This document shows positions 8,428-17,228 of a stretch of DNA of 64,000 nt, in pieces. Position 1 is the first letter of the stretch. Each line of letters opens with the position of its first letter. Source of the stretch: Streptomyces sp. SolWspMP-5a-2 (lineage in GTDB: Bacteria > Actinomycetota > Actinomycetes > Streptomycetales > Streptomycetaceae). The stretch lies in assembly GCF_900091845.1 (NCBI RefSeq), contig NZ_FMCI01000350.1, positions 1 through 64,000 of the forward strand, written 5' to 3'. The position numbers and the translations under genes are program-made. The notes below the pieces were generated by a model. It searched no databases and was not told where the DNA came from. It worked only from the letters and a program-made list of their open reading frames with translations.

Positions 8428-9198
8428 GTGGCCCTGAACAACACGTACGACGCGAGGCTGGTCCAGCAGGAGACCGCGGTGGGAGCTGGCGTCCAGATCC
8501 TGCTGCTGGCCCTGCTCGGCTCGGCGATCGGACTGGGGCCCGCGGGCTGGCTGACCGGGATCGCCTTCGCCCTCGCCACCTGGGCGGTCCTCTCCCGGGC
8601 CCTGCACCGCACCAGGCCGCGGTCGTTCGGCCCGGCCAACCGGGTGACACTCGGCCGGGCGACCCTGGTGGGCGGGGTGACGGCGCTGGTCGCGGACTCC
8701 TTCGAGAGCGCGCCGCCGGTCACGGTCTTCGTCGGTCTGACGGCGGTGGCGCTGATCCTGGACGGTGTGGACGGCAAGGTGGCGCGGCGGACCGGCACCT
8801 CGACGCCGCTGGGTGCGCGGTTCGACATGGAGGTCGACGCGTTCCTGATCCTGGTGCTCAGCGTGTACGTCTCGACGAAGCTCGGCCCGTGGGTGCTGCT
8901 GATCGGCGGGATGCGGTACGCGTTCGTGGCGGCGGCGCGCGTCCGGCCGTGGCTGAACGCGCCGCTGCCGCCGAGCACGGCCCGCAAGACGGTGGCGGCC
9001 CTCCAGGGCGTCTTCCTGCTGCTCGCGGCCTCCGGCTACCTGCCGTTCCGGGCCACCTTCGCGGTGACCGCGATCGCCCTGGCCGCGCTGGTCTGGTCGT
9101 TCGGCCGGGACGTGCTGTGGCTGCGCAGGACCTCCAGGGCGGGCGCGGCCGAGGTGGCGCTGATGCTGGAGCTGACCCGCGAGCCGGTGGCGTCCTGA
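8428..9198 (+). CDS. CDP-alcohol phosphatidyltransferase
   Basis: A 256-residue membrane enzyme that joins a CDP-linked lipid or alcohol to a hydroxyl acceptor. The invariant CDP-OH-P signature D-G-x2-A-R-x8-G-x3-D-x3-D is complete, beginning [10 protein letters not shown] near residue 112 and ending at RFDMEVD. About six transmembrane helices surround it. The GTG start has CGGAGG seven bases upstream; longer in-frame extensions lack a ribosome site. It diverges from the dehydrogenase of the pterin-like cluster and is probably part of it, suggesting a phospholipid-anchored product. Confidence 0.88.
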   Translation: MALNNTYDARLVQQETAVGAGVQILLLALLGSAIGLGPAGWLTGIAFALATWAVLSRALHRTRPRSFGPANRVTLGRATLVGGVTALVADSFESAPPVTVFVGLTAVALILDGVDGKVARRTGTSTPLGARFDMEVDAFLILVLSVYVSTKLGPWVLLIGGMRYAFVAAARVRPWLNAPLPPSTARKTVAALQGVFLLLAASGYLPFRATFAVTAIALAALVWSFGRDVLWLRRTSRAGAAEVALMLELTREPVAS

Positions 9199-9214
9199 GC
9201 GGCGGGCCGCGGGC

Positions 9215-10489
9215 TCATCGGCCGGACGGCCGGAGCCCGGTCGCCGTACGGGCGGTACGGCGCTCCGCCGCGGGTGGCAGCAGCCGGACGGCGGCCGCCG
9301 GGACCGCGGCGAGCAGCAGCCAGGGGACGGCCGGCGGCAGACCGAGGTCCATGAGGGTGCCGGTCGCGGAGCTGCCCGCGAGGACGATCAGGCCGGAGAC
9401 CGAGGAGAGCGCCCCGGTGTAGAGCCCGAGGCGGCCGGGCTCCGCGAGGTCGGGGACCAGGGCGCGGGCCACCGGGGCGACCAGCATCTGGCCGACGGTG
9501 AGCAGGACCACGAAGCCCGCGGCGGGCAACAGGCCCACCGTGCCGGTCAGTTCGGCCGGGCGGGCGGCGCCGACCAGCGCGAAGCCCGCGGAGATCAGCA
9601 GCAGCCCCGCCGCCATCGAGCGGCGTGCGGAGAGCCGGGCACCGGCCCAGTGGGTGACGGGGAGCTGGGCGGTCACGACGAGCAGCGACGACAGGGCGAA
9701 CAGCCAGGCCAGCGGCGCCTGGGAGCCCGTCGCGCGCTCCACCTCGGCGGGCAGCGCGAGATAGAGCTGGTTGTAGGCGAGGAGATAGGCGCCGTAGGCG
9801 CAACACAGCGCGAGGAAGCGGCGGTTGCGCAGCAGCGGGCCCGTCCCGCCCCTGACGGTGGTGCGTCGGCGGCCCGGGATGTGCTGGGGCAGCAGCCAGG
9901 CGTGTCCGGCGAGGACGAGGACGAAGATCCCGGCGCCCGCGAGGCAGACGGCGCGGAAGTCCACGGTCAGCAGCAGCGCGCCGAGCAGCGGTCCGACGAA
10001 CGCCCCGGCCTGTCCGGCGACGGTGAAGCGGGCGAGGACCCGGGTGCGCGGGCCGCCGCCCGCCTCCTCCAGGGCGACCGCCTGCCGGGCGACCTCGGAC
10101 TCGACGGCGGGCGAGAACAGCGCGGCGGCGAACCCGATGAGCAGCACCGCCCCGATCACCGCTCCGGCGCTGTCGGCGTACCCGAGCCAGCCGAACCCGG
10201 CGACGCGCAGCGCGCATCCGGCGAGGACGACGGGCCGGACGCCGTACCGGTCGGTGAGCGCGCCGCCGACCACGAAGAGGCCCTGCTGGCTGAAGGTCCG
10301 CAGGCCGAGGACGAATCCGACCAGCCAGCCCGCCATGCCGACGGCGGTGCCGAGGTGGGCGGAGAGGAACGGCAGGACGGCGAAGAACCCGACGTTGAAG
10401 GCGAGTTGGGTGAGGATGAGCAGCCGCAGCAGGGGCGTGGTGCGCGGCGACCCGGCCGTCGTCGGCGGCTCGGGCGGGGTGGATGTCAC
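9215..10489 (-). CDS. MFS transporter (DHA1/MdtH-like)
   Basis: A 424-residue transporter with twelve predicted helices and the MFS loop 2-3 signature in [12 protein letters not shown] near residue 80. It resembles proton-driven exporters. Its GTG start overlaps the stop of the ABC permease (GTGA), so it is the last gene of the operon acetyltransferase, binding protein, permease, MFS. An exporter coupled to a family-5 importer recalls metallophore systems such as staphylopine CntE with CntA-C; this comparison is by gene order only. It converges with the CDP-alcohol transferase, with 16 bases between. Confidence 0.82.
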   Translation of the reverse strand: MTSTPPEPPTTAGSPRTTPLLRLLILTQLAFNVGFFAVLPFLSAHLGTAVGMAGWLVGFVLGLRTFSQQGLFVVGGALTDRYGVRPVVLAGCALRVAGFGWLGYADSAGAVIGAVLLIGFAAALFSPAVESEVARQAVALEEAGGGPRTRVLARFTVAGQAGAFVGPLLGALLLTVDFRAVCLAGAGIFVLVLAGHAWLLPQHIPGRRRTTVRGGTGPLLRNRRFLALCCAYGAYLLAYNQLYLALPAEVERATGSQAPLAWLFALSSLLVVTAQLPVTHWAGARLSARRSMAAGLLLISAGFALVGAARPAELTGTVGLLPAAGFVVLLTVGQMLVAPVARALVPDLAEPGRLGLYTGALSSVSGLIVLAGSSATGTLMDLGLPPAVPWLLLAAVPAAAVRLLPPAAERRTARTATGLRPSGR

Positions 10490-12294
10490 GGGGCACCCAC
10501 CGAGGTGCGTGCCGGGGCGGGCGCCGACTCCCGTGCGGGGGACGGCCGTTCGGGACCGGGGCGGTGACGGCGTCGTCCCGGCAGACGGACTCCCCCGGCG
10601 GCGGAGACCGCGAGCGCGCCGAGCAGGGCGAGGACGACGGCGGGGGCGAGGACGGCCCAGGGCGCGCGTTCCGCGTAGGGCTGGTTCTCGGCGAGCAGCA
10701 GGCCCCACTCGGGGGCGGGCGGCTGGGCGCCGAGGCCGAGGAAGGCGAGGGAGGCGAGGGCGAGGGCGGTGCCGGGCAGCCGCAGCAGCGCGTGCCGGGC
10801 GACGGGCGGCACGACGGCGGGCAGCAGTTCGTGCCGCAGCAGGTAGCCGGGGCCCGCGCCGAGTCCGACGGTCGCGGTGAGGTGCAGGGCGGCGCGTTCC
10901 TGGCGCAGCAGCGCGGAGGTGTGCGCGGCGAGCGGCGCCCAGGCGACGACGCCCACGGCGAGCGCGGGTGTGGCGGTGCCCCCGCCCGCGACGGCGGTGA
11001 CCAGGAGGGCCCCGAGGACGGGCGGCACGGCGTTGACGGTGTCGGCGAGCGGCCCGGAGAACCGGGGCACCAGTCCGAGCAGGACCCCGGCGACGAGGGC
11101 GGCGGCGCTGATCGCGGAGGCGAGGAGCAGGGTGTCGAGGGCGCCGTGGGCGACCCGGGCGAGCAGGTCGCGGCCGAGCGCGTCGGTGCCGAAAGGGTGA
11201 CCGGCGGAGGGGGGCCGCAGGCGCTGGTCGGTGTCGAGGGCGAGCGGGTCGCGCGGCAGCCCCGCGGCGACGACGGCGAGCAGCAGGCCGCCGTACAGGA
11301 GGGGCAGGCGCCCGGCGGCGGGCGGGCGCGGGCGGTGCAGGCTGGGCAGGGCCCGGTCGCGCAGCGCGGGGCCGATCAGCAGCCGGGCGGCGAGGTGGGC
11401 GGCGCCGGTGGAGAGGGCGGCGAGCAGCAGCAGGAGCAGGGTGCCCGCCTGGAGGACGGGGAGGTCCTGGGCGAGGGCGGCCTGGAGGGTGGTGCGGCCG
11501 AGGCCGGGGATGTCGAAGATCTGCTCGACGGCGACGGCGCCGCCGGTGAGGCCGACGACGAAGAGTCCGGCGTTGGGCAGCAGCGCGGGCAGGCAGCGGC
11601 GGACGGCCTGCCGGGCGACGGCGCGCCCGCGCACGCCGCGGGCGACGGCGGCGCGCGCCCAGGGTTCGGCGAAGGCGCTGGGCAGCAGGTCGTCGAGGAG
11701 CCGTCCGAGGACGGCGCCCGCGGGCAGTCCGAGGGCGAGTCCCGGCAGGACGGTCCAGCGGGGTCCGTACCAGCCGAGGGCGGGCAGCCAGCCGAGCTGA
11801 ACCCCGACGACGGTGGCGAGGACGGAGGCGGTGAGGAACTCGGGGAGCGCGGCGAGCATCGCGGACCCGCCGCTGCCGCCGGGGCGCCGGGCGTCGAGGC
11901 GCAGCCGGGCGCCGAGCCACAGGGTGCGGGCGCAGACGGCGGTGGCGGTGAGGGCGGCGACGGCGAGGGCGGCGGCCATCAGCAGCAGGGAGGCGCCGAG
12001 GGCCTGGAGGACGGCGGGGGTGACGTCGTCGCCGGAGATCCAGGACTGTCCGGCGTCACCGCGCCACAGGCCGCCGACCCACCGCCCGAGAAGCGTCAAC
12101 GGGCTCGCGTCGAGGCCGAGTTGGCCGCGGACGGCGGCGAGGACCTCGGGGGTGGGGTCGCGGTCGGCGGAGCGCGCCTTGAGGACGGTCAGCGCCGGGT
12201 CGGTGCGGGAGAGCGTGGGCAGCAGGCCGATCCCGCAGACCAGTCCCACCGCGAGGCCGACGCGCCACAGCAGCGCGGTGGTTCGGTGCCGCAC
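10486..12294 (-). CDS. fused peptide/nickel-type ABC permease (DppB-DppC fusion)
   Basis: A 602-residue protein carrying both inner-membrane permeases of a Dpp/Nik/Opp importer in one chain. The first half (about residues 1-310) has the B-type features, including a signature loop ending in FDIPGLGRTTLQ. The second half (about 320-590) starts with the C-type HPFGTDALGRDLLARV motif and contains the LRHELLPAVVPP coupling region. Such fusions occur in actinobacteria. It begins with GTG three bases after the binding-protein stop and overlaps the MFS start. No ATP-binding subunit is encoded anywhere in the window, so ATPases must come from elsewhere. Confidence 0.85.
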   Translation of the reverse strand: MRHRTTALLWRVGLAVGLVCGIGLLPTLSRTDPALTVLKARSADRDPTPEVLAAVRGQLGLDASPLTLLGRWVGGLWRGDAGQSWISGDDVTPAVLQALGASLLLMAAALAVAALTATAVCARTLWLGARLRLDARRPGGSGGSAMLAALPEFLTASVLATVVGVQLGWLPALGWYGPRWTVLPGLALGLPAGAVLGRLLDDLLPSAFAEPWARAAVARGVRGRAVARQAVRRCLPALLPNAGLFVVGLTGGAVAVEQIFDIPGLGRTTLQAALAQDLPVLQAGTLLLLLLAALSTGAAHLAARLLIGPALRDRALPSLHRPRPPAAGRLPLLYGGLLLAVVAAGLPRDPLALDTDQRLRPPSAGHPFGTDALGRDLLARVAHGALDTLLLASAISAAALVAGVLLGLVPRFSGPLADTVNAVPPVLGALLVTAVAGGGTATPALAVGVVAWAPLAAHTSALLRQERAALHLTATVGLGAGPGYLLRHELLPAVVPPVARHALLRLPGTALALASLAFLGLGAQPPAPEWGLLLAENQPYAERAPWAVLAPAVVLALLGALAVSAAGGVRLPGRRRHRPGPERPSPARESAPAPARTSVGAP

Positions 12295-12297
12295 GGG

Positions 12298-13788
12298 TCA
12301 GCGCCGGGTGCCGGTGCCGACGAGGGTGCGCTCGTACGGGTCGAGCAGGGCGCCGCGGACACCCGTGCCGACGCCGGTGATGATGCGCTGGTGGACCAGC
12401 GGGACGACGGCGTCGGTGCGCAGGACGGCGGCCTCGGCGGCCATCGCGGCGTCCCGGCGCTCGTCGGTGTCGGCGACGCCCTCCGCCGCGGTGACGGCAC
12501 GGTCGACGGCCTTGTCGCAGAGCTGGGCGACGTTGTAGCCGCCGTCGCAAGTGTAGTCGCTGGCGAGGACGGCGACCGGGTCGCCGGTGTCGACGAGGGA
12601 GTTGCGGGCCATGACGAAGGCGTCGAACTTCCCGTCCAGGGCGTCGCTCTCCAGCCGGGAGTACTCCCGCACCTGGAGGGTGACGTCGAACCCGGCCTTC
12701 TCCAGTTGCTGCTTCAACACCTGGGCGACCTCGGGGAGTTCGGGCCGGTTGTCGTAGGTGGCGAGGGTGATCCGGGTGCCGTGGGGGGTGCTGGCCGCCG
12801 CGCGTCCCGACAGCCGCTCGCGCTTGCCCTCGGCCCAGGTGACGGCGGGTCCGTAGACCCCGGCCCCGGCGTCGGCGTGGCCCTCGTAGACGCCCTTGGC
12901 GAGGGCGGCGGTGTCGACGGCCTCGCGGGCGGCGGCGCGCAGGCCGGCGTCCTTGAACGGGCCCGAGGCGGCGTTGAGCAGGAGGCTGGTGGTGCGGGTG
13001 GTGGCCGTCTCCTTGCGGGTGGCCGCGTCGAGGGTGGCGGCCTGCGCGACCGGGACGGCCTCGGCGAGGTCGGCCTGCCCGGTGCGCAGCGCGGCGGCGC
13101 GGGCAATGCCGTCGGCGACGAAGGTGACGTCGATCCCGGCGGACTGGGCGCGGCCGCCCCAGTAGTCGTCGAACCGGTCGAGGGAGGCGGCGGTGGAGCC
13201 GGTCACCTCGGTGAGCCGGAAGGGCCCGGTGCCGGTGCCGACGGGGTCGGCGCCGCCCTTCGCGTCGTACGCCTCGGCCGCGAGCACGGCGAGGCCGGGG
13301 CTCGACATGCGCAGGGGCAGGATCGGGTCCGGCCGGTCGGTGGTGATCCGCACGTCGGTGCGGCCCGCGGCGGTCGCCTTCAGGTGGACGCCGGAGAGGG
13401 CGGCGGGGGCGGGCTTCGCGGCGGCGGCGCGGGTGAGGGCGGAGGCGACGGCGGCGGGGGTGACCTCGGTGCCGTCCTGGAAGGTGGCCTCGCGCAGGGT
13501 GAAACGCCAGGTGCTGTCGCCGTCGCGGCGCCAGGACGCGGCGAGCGCGGGGGACGCGGCGCCGTTGGCGTCCAGCGAGGTCAGGCCCTCGGTGACGCCG
13601 AGTCGGCTGAGGATGGTGGCGTCGGCGCCGTACGGGGAGAGGTGCTCGGCGGGCGGGAAGGCGAGGGCGACCCGGAGCCGGGAGCCGGACTTCGCGTCGC
13701 CGGAGGAGGCGTCGGAGCCGCCGGAGGCGAAGCAGCCGGTGACGACCGGGGCGAGCAGGAGGGCCAGGAGGTGGTGCGGGCGGCGCAT
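12298..13788 (-). CDS. ABC substrate-binding lipoprotein, family 5 (peptide/metallophore type)
   Basis: A 496-residue SBP_bac_5 protein. The N-terminus is a lipoprotein signal ending in the lipobox VTGC (Cys19), so it is anchored outside the membrane. The body follows the DppA/NikA pattern, including LTSLDANGAASPALAASW and the TWRFTLREATFQDGTEVT segment. It lies five bases after the acetyltransferase stop and three before the permease. Family 5 proteins bind oligopeptides, nickel complexes or opine-type metallophores; the ligand is not deducible here, although a Zur-like box upstream of the operon favours a metal complex. Confidence 0.87.
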   Translation of the reverse strand: MRRPHHLLALLLAPVVTGCFASGGSDASSGDAKSGSRLRVALAFPPAEHLSPYGADATILSRLGVTEGLTSLDANGAASPALAASWRRDGDSTWRFTLREATFQDGTEVTPAAVASALTRAAAAKPAPAALSGVHLKATAAGRTDVRITTDRPDPILPLRMSSPGLAVLAAEAYDAKGGADPVGTGTGPFRLTEVTGSTAASLDRFDDYWGGRAQSAGIDVTFVADGIARAAALRTGQADLAEAVPVAQAATLDAATRKETATTRTTSLLLNAASGPFKDAGLRAAAREAVDTAALAKGVYEGHADAGAGVYGPAVTWAEGKRERLSGRAAASTPHGTRITLATYDNRPELPEVAQVLKQQLEKAGFDVTLQVREYSRLESDALDGKFDAFVMARNSLVDTGDPVAVLASDYTCDGGYNVAQLCDKAVDRAVTAAEGVADTDERRDAAMAAEAAVLRTDAVVPLVHQRIITGVGTGVRGALLDPYERTLVGTGTRR

Positions 13789-13793
13789 GGGTG

Positions 13794-14327
13794 TCAGTAC
13801 CCCAGGGGTATCTCGAAGTGGACGATCCGCTGGCCGCCGCCGGGTCCGTCGCGCTCGTCGAGCACGGCCTTCCCGAGCGACCGCCAGAACGGTTCGGCGC
13901 CCGGCACGGCCGGGTCGGTGTGCAGGTAGACGGAGCGGTAGCCGCCGTCCGCCGCGGCGAAGTCGAGCAGCTCGGCGACGACCCGCCGCGCGAGGCCGCG
14001 GCGCCGGTGGTCGGGGTGGGTGTAGACACGGCGGAGCTGCGCGGTCTCTCCCGACGGGTAGCGCTCGGCGAGTTCACGGGGGTTCGGCGGGTGGGCGGGC
14101 CCCCGGGAGTCCAGGGCGCCGGTCCCGACGATCTCCCCGCCGGGTGCGACCACCACCAGCAGGGTGTGCCGGTCGGGGACCAGGTAGGCGGCCTCCGGGT
14201 CGACGATGTCCCCGTGCCAGCGCGGCACGTACCCGGTACCGAAGTCCCGGTACACGGTGTCGAGCATCACGGCTCGCGCCCCACCGAGATCGTCCTGGCC
14301 CGCGGGCCTGATGATGTAATCGCGCAC
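13794..14327 (-). CDS. GNAT-family N-acetyltransferase
   Basis: A 177-residue acetyltransferase. The acetyl-CoA binding motif A is visible as RRVYTHPDHRRRGLARRVV (R-x-x-G-x-A) near residue 100, with an AEPFWRSLGK C-terminal segment typical of GNAT enzymes. It heads the operon feeding into the family-5 ABC importer and MFS exporter. The GTG start at 14327 has no close ribosome site. A good AGGAGG lies 21 bases upstream, next to ATGs in another frame, so the true start or a coupling leader peptide is uncertain. The substrate is unknown; modification of a small amine or a metallophore precursor is possible. Confidence 0.82.
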   Translation of the reverse strand: MRDYIIRPAGQDDLGGARAVMLDTVYRDFGTGYVPRWHGDIVDPEAAYLVPDRHTLLVVVAPGGEIVGTGALDSRGPAHPPNPRELAERYPSGETAQLRRVYTHPDHRRRGLARRVVAELLDFAAADGGYRSVYLHTDPAVPGAEPFWRSLGKAVLDERDGPGGGQRIVHFEIPLGY

Positions 14328-14473
14328 TTGCGCATCATATGCATTAAGCCTCCTGGGGGGATCGGGGGTACCGGACGGGGCACCGGAGGGGATTTCCGGC
14401 GCGGGGTGGACGCGGTCGATCGGGCGTGGTCGATCGCGGGTGGTTGATCGGGCGTGATCAATTTAGCGGTTGA

Positions 14474-14488
14474 TGACATTCGTTTTCA
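14474..14488 (-). promoter_or_regulatory. candidate Zur box
   Basis: Read on the minus strand the site is TGAAAACGAATGTCA, matching 12 of 15 positions of the 7-1-7 Streptomyces Zur operator as I recall it (TGAAAATGATTTTCA). It stands in a locally AT-rich stretch between the acetyltransferase operon and a divergent small ORF, about 147 bases from the acetyltransferase start. Zinc-dependent repression of the importer/exporter operon is the inference. A chance match in this AT-rich patch cannot be excluded. Confidence 0.35.
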
Positions 14489-14500
14489 AAACGGGGAGGG

Positions 14501-14536
14501 GGCGTCCCGGCGCCGAGGGGGGCGTCCCGGCGCCGA
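14501..14536. repeat. 20-bp tandem duplication in intergenic region
   Basis: The unit GGCGTCCCGGCGCCGA occurs at 14501-14516 and again at 14521-14536, each containing the palindrome CGGCGCCG. The surrounding 14328-14729 gap has no convincing gene. It also contains repeated GATCGGGCGTG-like words at about 14416-14455 and the Zur-like site. The function is unknown. Confidence 0.6.
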
Positions 14537-14729
14537 ACCCGCCTGCCCGGCACGGCGATACGCCGATCGAGCCGTGCTGACGGTGCGCTACGATGTCCGC
14601 TCGCTGCGCACCTTCCCGGAGGGTACGAGGCGGATTCCACGGACCGGTCGCGGTCGTGGGCGAGGAGTGGACCGGATGCCCGGTAGGGCGGTCCTACCAT
14701 TCCGCAGCTCACATCGGGAGTGGTCTTTC

Positions 14730-14858
14730 ATGGAACCCATCGAGTACAAGCCTGCGCGCCGTCCCTGGGTCCGCGAGATCCTCGTCGGCACCGCGACGAA
14801 CGTGATCGCCGCTCTGGTGGTGGCCGCGGTACTCGCGGCAGCGCGCCACCTCATCTGA
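14730..14858 (+). CDS. small single-pass membrane protein (hypothetical)
   Basis: A 42-residue ORF: a charged N-terminus (MEPIEYKPARRPWVREI) followed by one hydrophobic helix of about 23 residues (from LVGTATNVIAALVVAAV) and a short HLI tail. The ATG has CGGGAG about nine bases upstream. Longer in-frame upstream starts at 14454 read through repeat DNA and are less likely. Small membrane proteins of this shape are common in Streptomyces. No family was recognised and no partner is obvious; it converges with the first nuclease-helicase gene. Confidence 0.5.
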   Translation: MEPIEYKPARRPWVREILVGTATNVIAALVVAAVLAAARHLI

Positions 14859-14928
14859 GGTCGGCATGTGGCGGGCCCGGCGAGCCCGCCACCCTTCCCC
14901 CGGCCATGTCCCGCGACCGGGCGACGGT

Positions 14929-17043
14929 TCAGAAGATGAGTCCCTGCCCGGAGTCGACGGCCTTGCCCCTCTGCCTCTTCGGACTGGGCAGGTGCGGCTG
15001 CCTCGCCTCGGGCGCGAGACGGTCCCAGGTCGGCCGCAGGTCGTGCACCAGCACCTCGCCGACACGGGACTTGAGGTACGCCTGGGTCTCCTCGTCCGTC
15101 GAGTGGAGGACCGTGGCACGGCTCGCCCGCGTCATCAGCACGTGGTACGCGTGCCGGACGGACCGCTCGAAGTCCTCCTCCCCGTCACCGTCGCCCGTCC
15201 TCTCCCTGAGCTTCATGTCGAAGGACCCCGGGGTCTTCACCCGCCTGACCCCCGTCTCCGGGTCGACCCGCCAGGTGCCCTTCTGGTAGACCCAGCGATC
15301 CCCGCGCCGCACCATGTCCTCGCCGAGGATCACCCCGCACCAGTCCCACTCGAGCCCCTGCGCCGTGTAGACGCAGCCGATCTGGTCGAGGCCGTCGGGG
15401 TGCACCGACCAGATGCTGGACGGCGGCACGGTGCGGTTCTCGCAGAACGTGTCGCTCTTGGCGTTCCAGCGCCGGTGCCAGCCGCCGATCCGCACGTCGG
15501 TCTCCAGCCGGGCCGCGGCGCCCTTGCCCCGCGGCGAGGTCCACGGCCAGCAGAAGCCCGCCACCATCCGCGCGGTGGCACCGGCTCTCGCCTCGGTCGT
15601 GATGATGTGCTCGAGTTCCTCCGGGCTGTCGGCGACCTCCACGTGCATCAGCCCGTCCGGGGTCCAGAGGGTCTCCCCCTCCTCCACTCCGAGCACCGCC
15701 CGCACCCAGCGGATGTACGCGTCGCTTCCCCCGCACCGCCACTCCTCCCGGAGCAGGTAGGGCAGCGGGGTGATGCCGCGCTTCCCCGCGGCGTCCTCGA
15801 TCAGGCCCACCGATCCGACCTCGTTGGGTCGCACGGACTGGCTCTCGTCGAGGAAGAACACGGTGAGCCGCGCGGCGTCCAGCAGATCGTCCACCTGCGG
15901 CTGGGTTCCTGACCGCTCCTCGTTCCGGTACCTGTCCACGGTCCGCTCCCGCATCCGGTGCGCCTCGTCGCAGATCAGGACGTCCAGGGGCGGTTCCGGG
16001 GCCTTCACGAAGTCGCTGAAGTAGCCGAAGCGCTCCCTGAACTCCCGCTCGGTGAAGCCCACCTGCTCCTTGATCGCGCCGTTGAAGGCACGGCTGCCAC
16101 TGGCGTAGCGGACGGTGCGCCCGGCCTTCTCGAACTCGGCCCGCAACTGCAGACCGACCGCGCTCTTCCCGGTACCGGGTCCCCCGGTCACGACGAACAC
16201 GGCACGTTCGTCTCCCTCGGGCGCGGCCGGTGCGTCCGCGGGGCCGAGGACCCGTTCGGCACGCTCCAGAACGCTGGTGGCCACCTTCTGCTGCTCGCGC
16301 CGGAGGGTGAACACGGTGTCCTCACCCCGCGATCTGGTCATCGCGTCGAGCAGCGGCGTGTTCCGCAGGTTCATCCGCTGGAGCAGGCGTTCAGCCTCCG
16401 ACGCCGCGCCGTCCTCCGCGAAGTGCTCACGCAGATCCGCGAGGAGCCGGTCCCGGCTGTCGCGGGTGTAGACCCGCTCGTAGGCACCGGTCGGCGCCAG
16501 GGTGTCGAGGAGCGGCCGCACACCCTCCTCGGTGGCGTTGTGCAGATACGCGAAGCCGCCGCACTCTACGGTCGCGCCGTGCAGCGGGCCCTGCTCCCCG
16601 GTGAACAGTCGGAAGGTCGAACGCAGTTGCAGGGCCGGATGACGCTTGGGCTTGCCGTAGCCCGGTACGTTGACGAGTTCCGCGGTGGCCGCCTCCACCC
16701 GCGTCACCGTCGACCACCGCTTCAGCTCGACGAGTTGGTAGGAGGGCAGGCCCGTCTCCGGGTGTCTGCCCACCAGCACGGCGTCGATCAGGGGCGCGAG
16801 CCCCTTCTCCGGCTTCTCCAGTGTCGCCGCGCACTCGACGACCATCTCGACGTTCCCGCGCCCCGCCCGCACCAGGTCCCCCGCCAGGTGCACCAGGCTC
16901 TCCGCCCAGGCCTTCCGTTCGCCTTCGGACACGTCCTTGCCGCGGAAGTACCGGTATCGGGCGGCCAGATGAGGCACCATCCGGCGCCTCTCGTCGAGGT
17001 TGAGCAGGTCCCGCGCGGACAGTCTCAGCAGGAGCATGGACAC
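14929..17043 (-). CDS. nuclease-helicase protein A (DUF2075-like, SF1 ATPase)
   Basis: A 704-residue protein. The N-terminal 150 residues contain a PD-(D/E)xK-like pattern, IDAVLVGRHP followed by YQLVELKRW. The helicase core follows: Walker A VTGGPGTGKSA near 290, Walker B VLICDEAHRMRE, and the motif VYTAQGLEWDW near 590, then VLMTRASR (motif VI-like). This matches DUF2075 / Schlafen group 3-type ATPases, which often occur in defence contexts. Protein B downstream of 17229 is a paralogue with the same architecture. The start is placed at GTG 17043, just after GGGGGA; ATG 17037 is an alternative because LLLRLSAR aligns with LLFRASAR of the paralogue. GTG 17064 falls inside the shared leader hairpin and is less likely. 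Confidence 0.82.
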   Translation of the reverse strand: MSMLLLRLSARDLLNLDERRRMVPHLAARYRYFRGKDVSEGERKAWAESLVHLAGDLVRAGRGNVEMVVECAATLEKPEKGLAPLIDAVLVGRHPETGLPSYQLVELKRWSTVTRVEAATAELVNVPGYGKPKRHPALQLRSTFRLFTGEQGPLHGATVECGGFAYLHNATEEGVRPLLDTLAPTGAYERVYTRDSRDRLLADLREHFAEDGAASEAERLLQRMNLRNTPLLDAMTRSRGEDTVFTLRREQQKVATSVLERAERVLGPADAPAAPEGDERAVFVVTGGPGTGKSAVGLQLRAEFEKAGRTVRYASGSRAFNGAIKEQVGFTEREFRERFGYFSDFVKAPEPPLDVLICDEAHRMRERTVDRYRNEERSGTQPQVDDLLDAARLTVFFLDESQSVRPNEVGSVGLIEDAAGKRGITPLPYLLREEWRCGGSDAYIRWVRAVLGVEEGETLWTPDGLMHVEVADSPEELEHIITTEARAGATARMVAGFCWPWTSPRGKGAAARLETDVRIGGWHRRWNAKSDTFCENRTVPPSSIWSVHPDGLDQIGCVYTAQGLEWDWCGVILGEDMVRRGDRWVYQKGTWRVDPETGVRRVKTPGSFDMKLRERTGDGDGEEDFERSVRHAYHVLMTRASRATVLHSTDEETQAYLKSRVGEVLVHDLRPTWDRLAPEARQPHLPSPKRQRGKAVDSGQGLIF

Positions 17044-17052
17044 GAGGTGGTT

Positions 17053-17122
17053 CCCCCAAGGCACGAAAGACTCGTGCGGGTGGGGGCATGTCCCTCATGT
17101 GCGGGGAAGCCCGTCGGGCCGC
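17053..17122 (-). promoter_or_regulatory. conserved hairpin leader of nuclease-helicase gene A
   Basis: On the minus strand the leader carries GGCCCGACGGGC, then GGACATGCCCCCA, then GCACGA-GTCTT-TCGTGC, and ends in TTGGGGG. CCCCCA can pair with TGGGGG around the perfect 6-bp GCACGA stem, giving one long hairpin at 17053-17086. The 3' arm contains the G-rich Shine-Dalgarno-like element before GTG 17043. The same blocks recur upstream of paralogue B. Control of ribosome access by this fold is inferred. Confidence 0.6.
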
Positions 17123-17228
17123 GACTGGTAACGGTGATCTTAGGGAGCGCTATCCGGTACCCGTCGTGCCTGCGACTGCTTTCGGCGCGTCGCCGCCGTC
17201 GTGGGCGGACGGCACCGCCCTCGCACGT

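Noticed and set aside
14474-14488. Iron box (DmdR/IdeR) instead of Zur box
   Set aside because: The sequence lacks the TTAGGTTAGG-type half-sites and fits the TGAAAAT-n-ATTTTCA pattern better.
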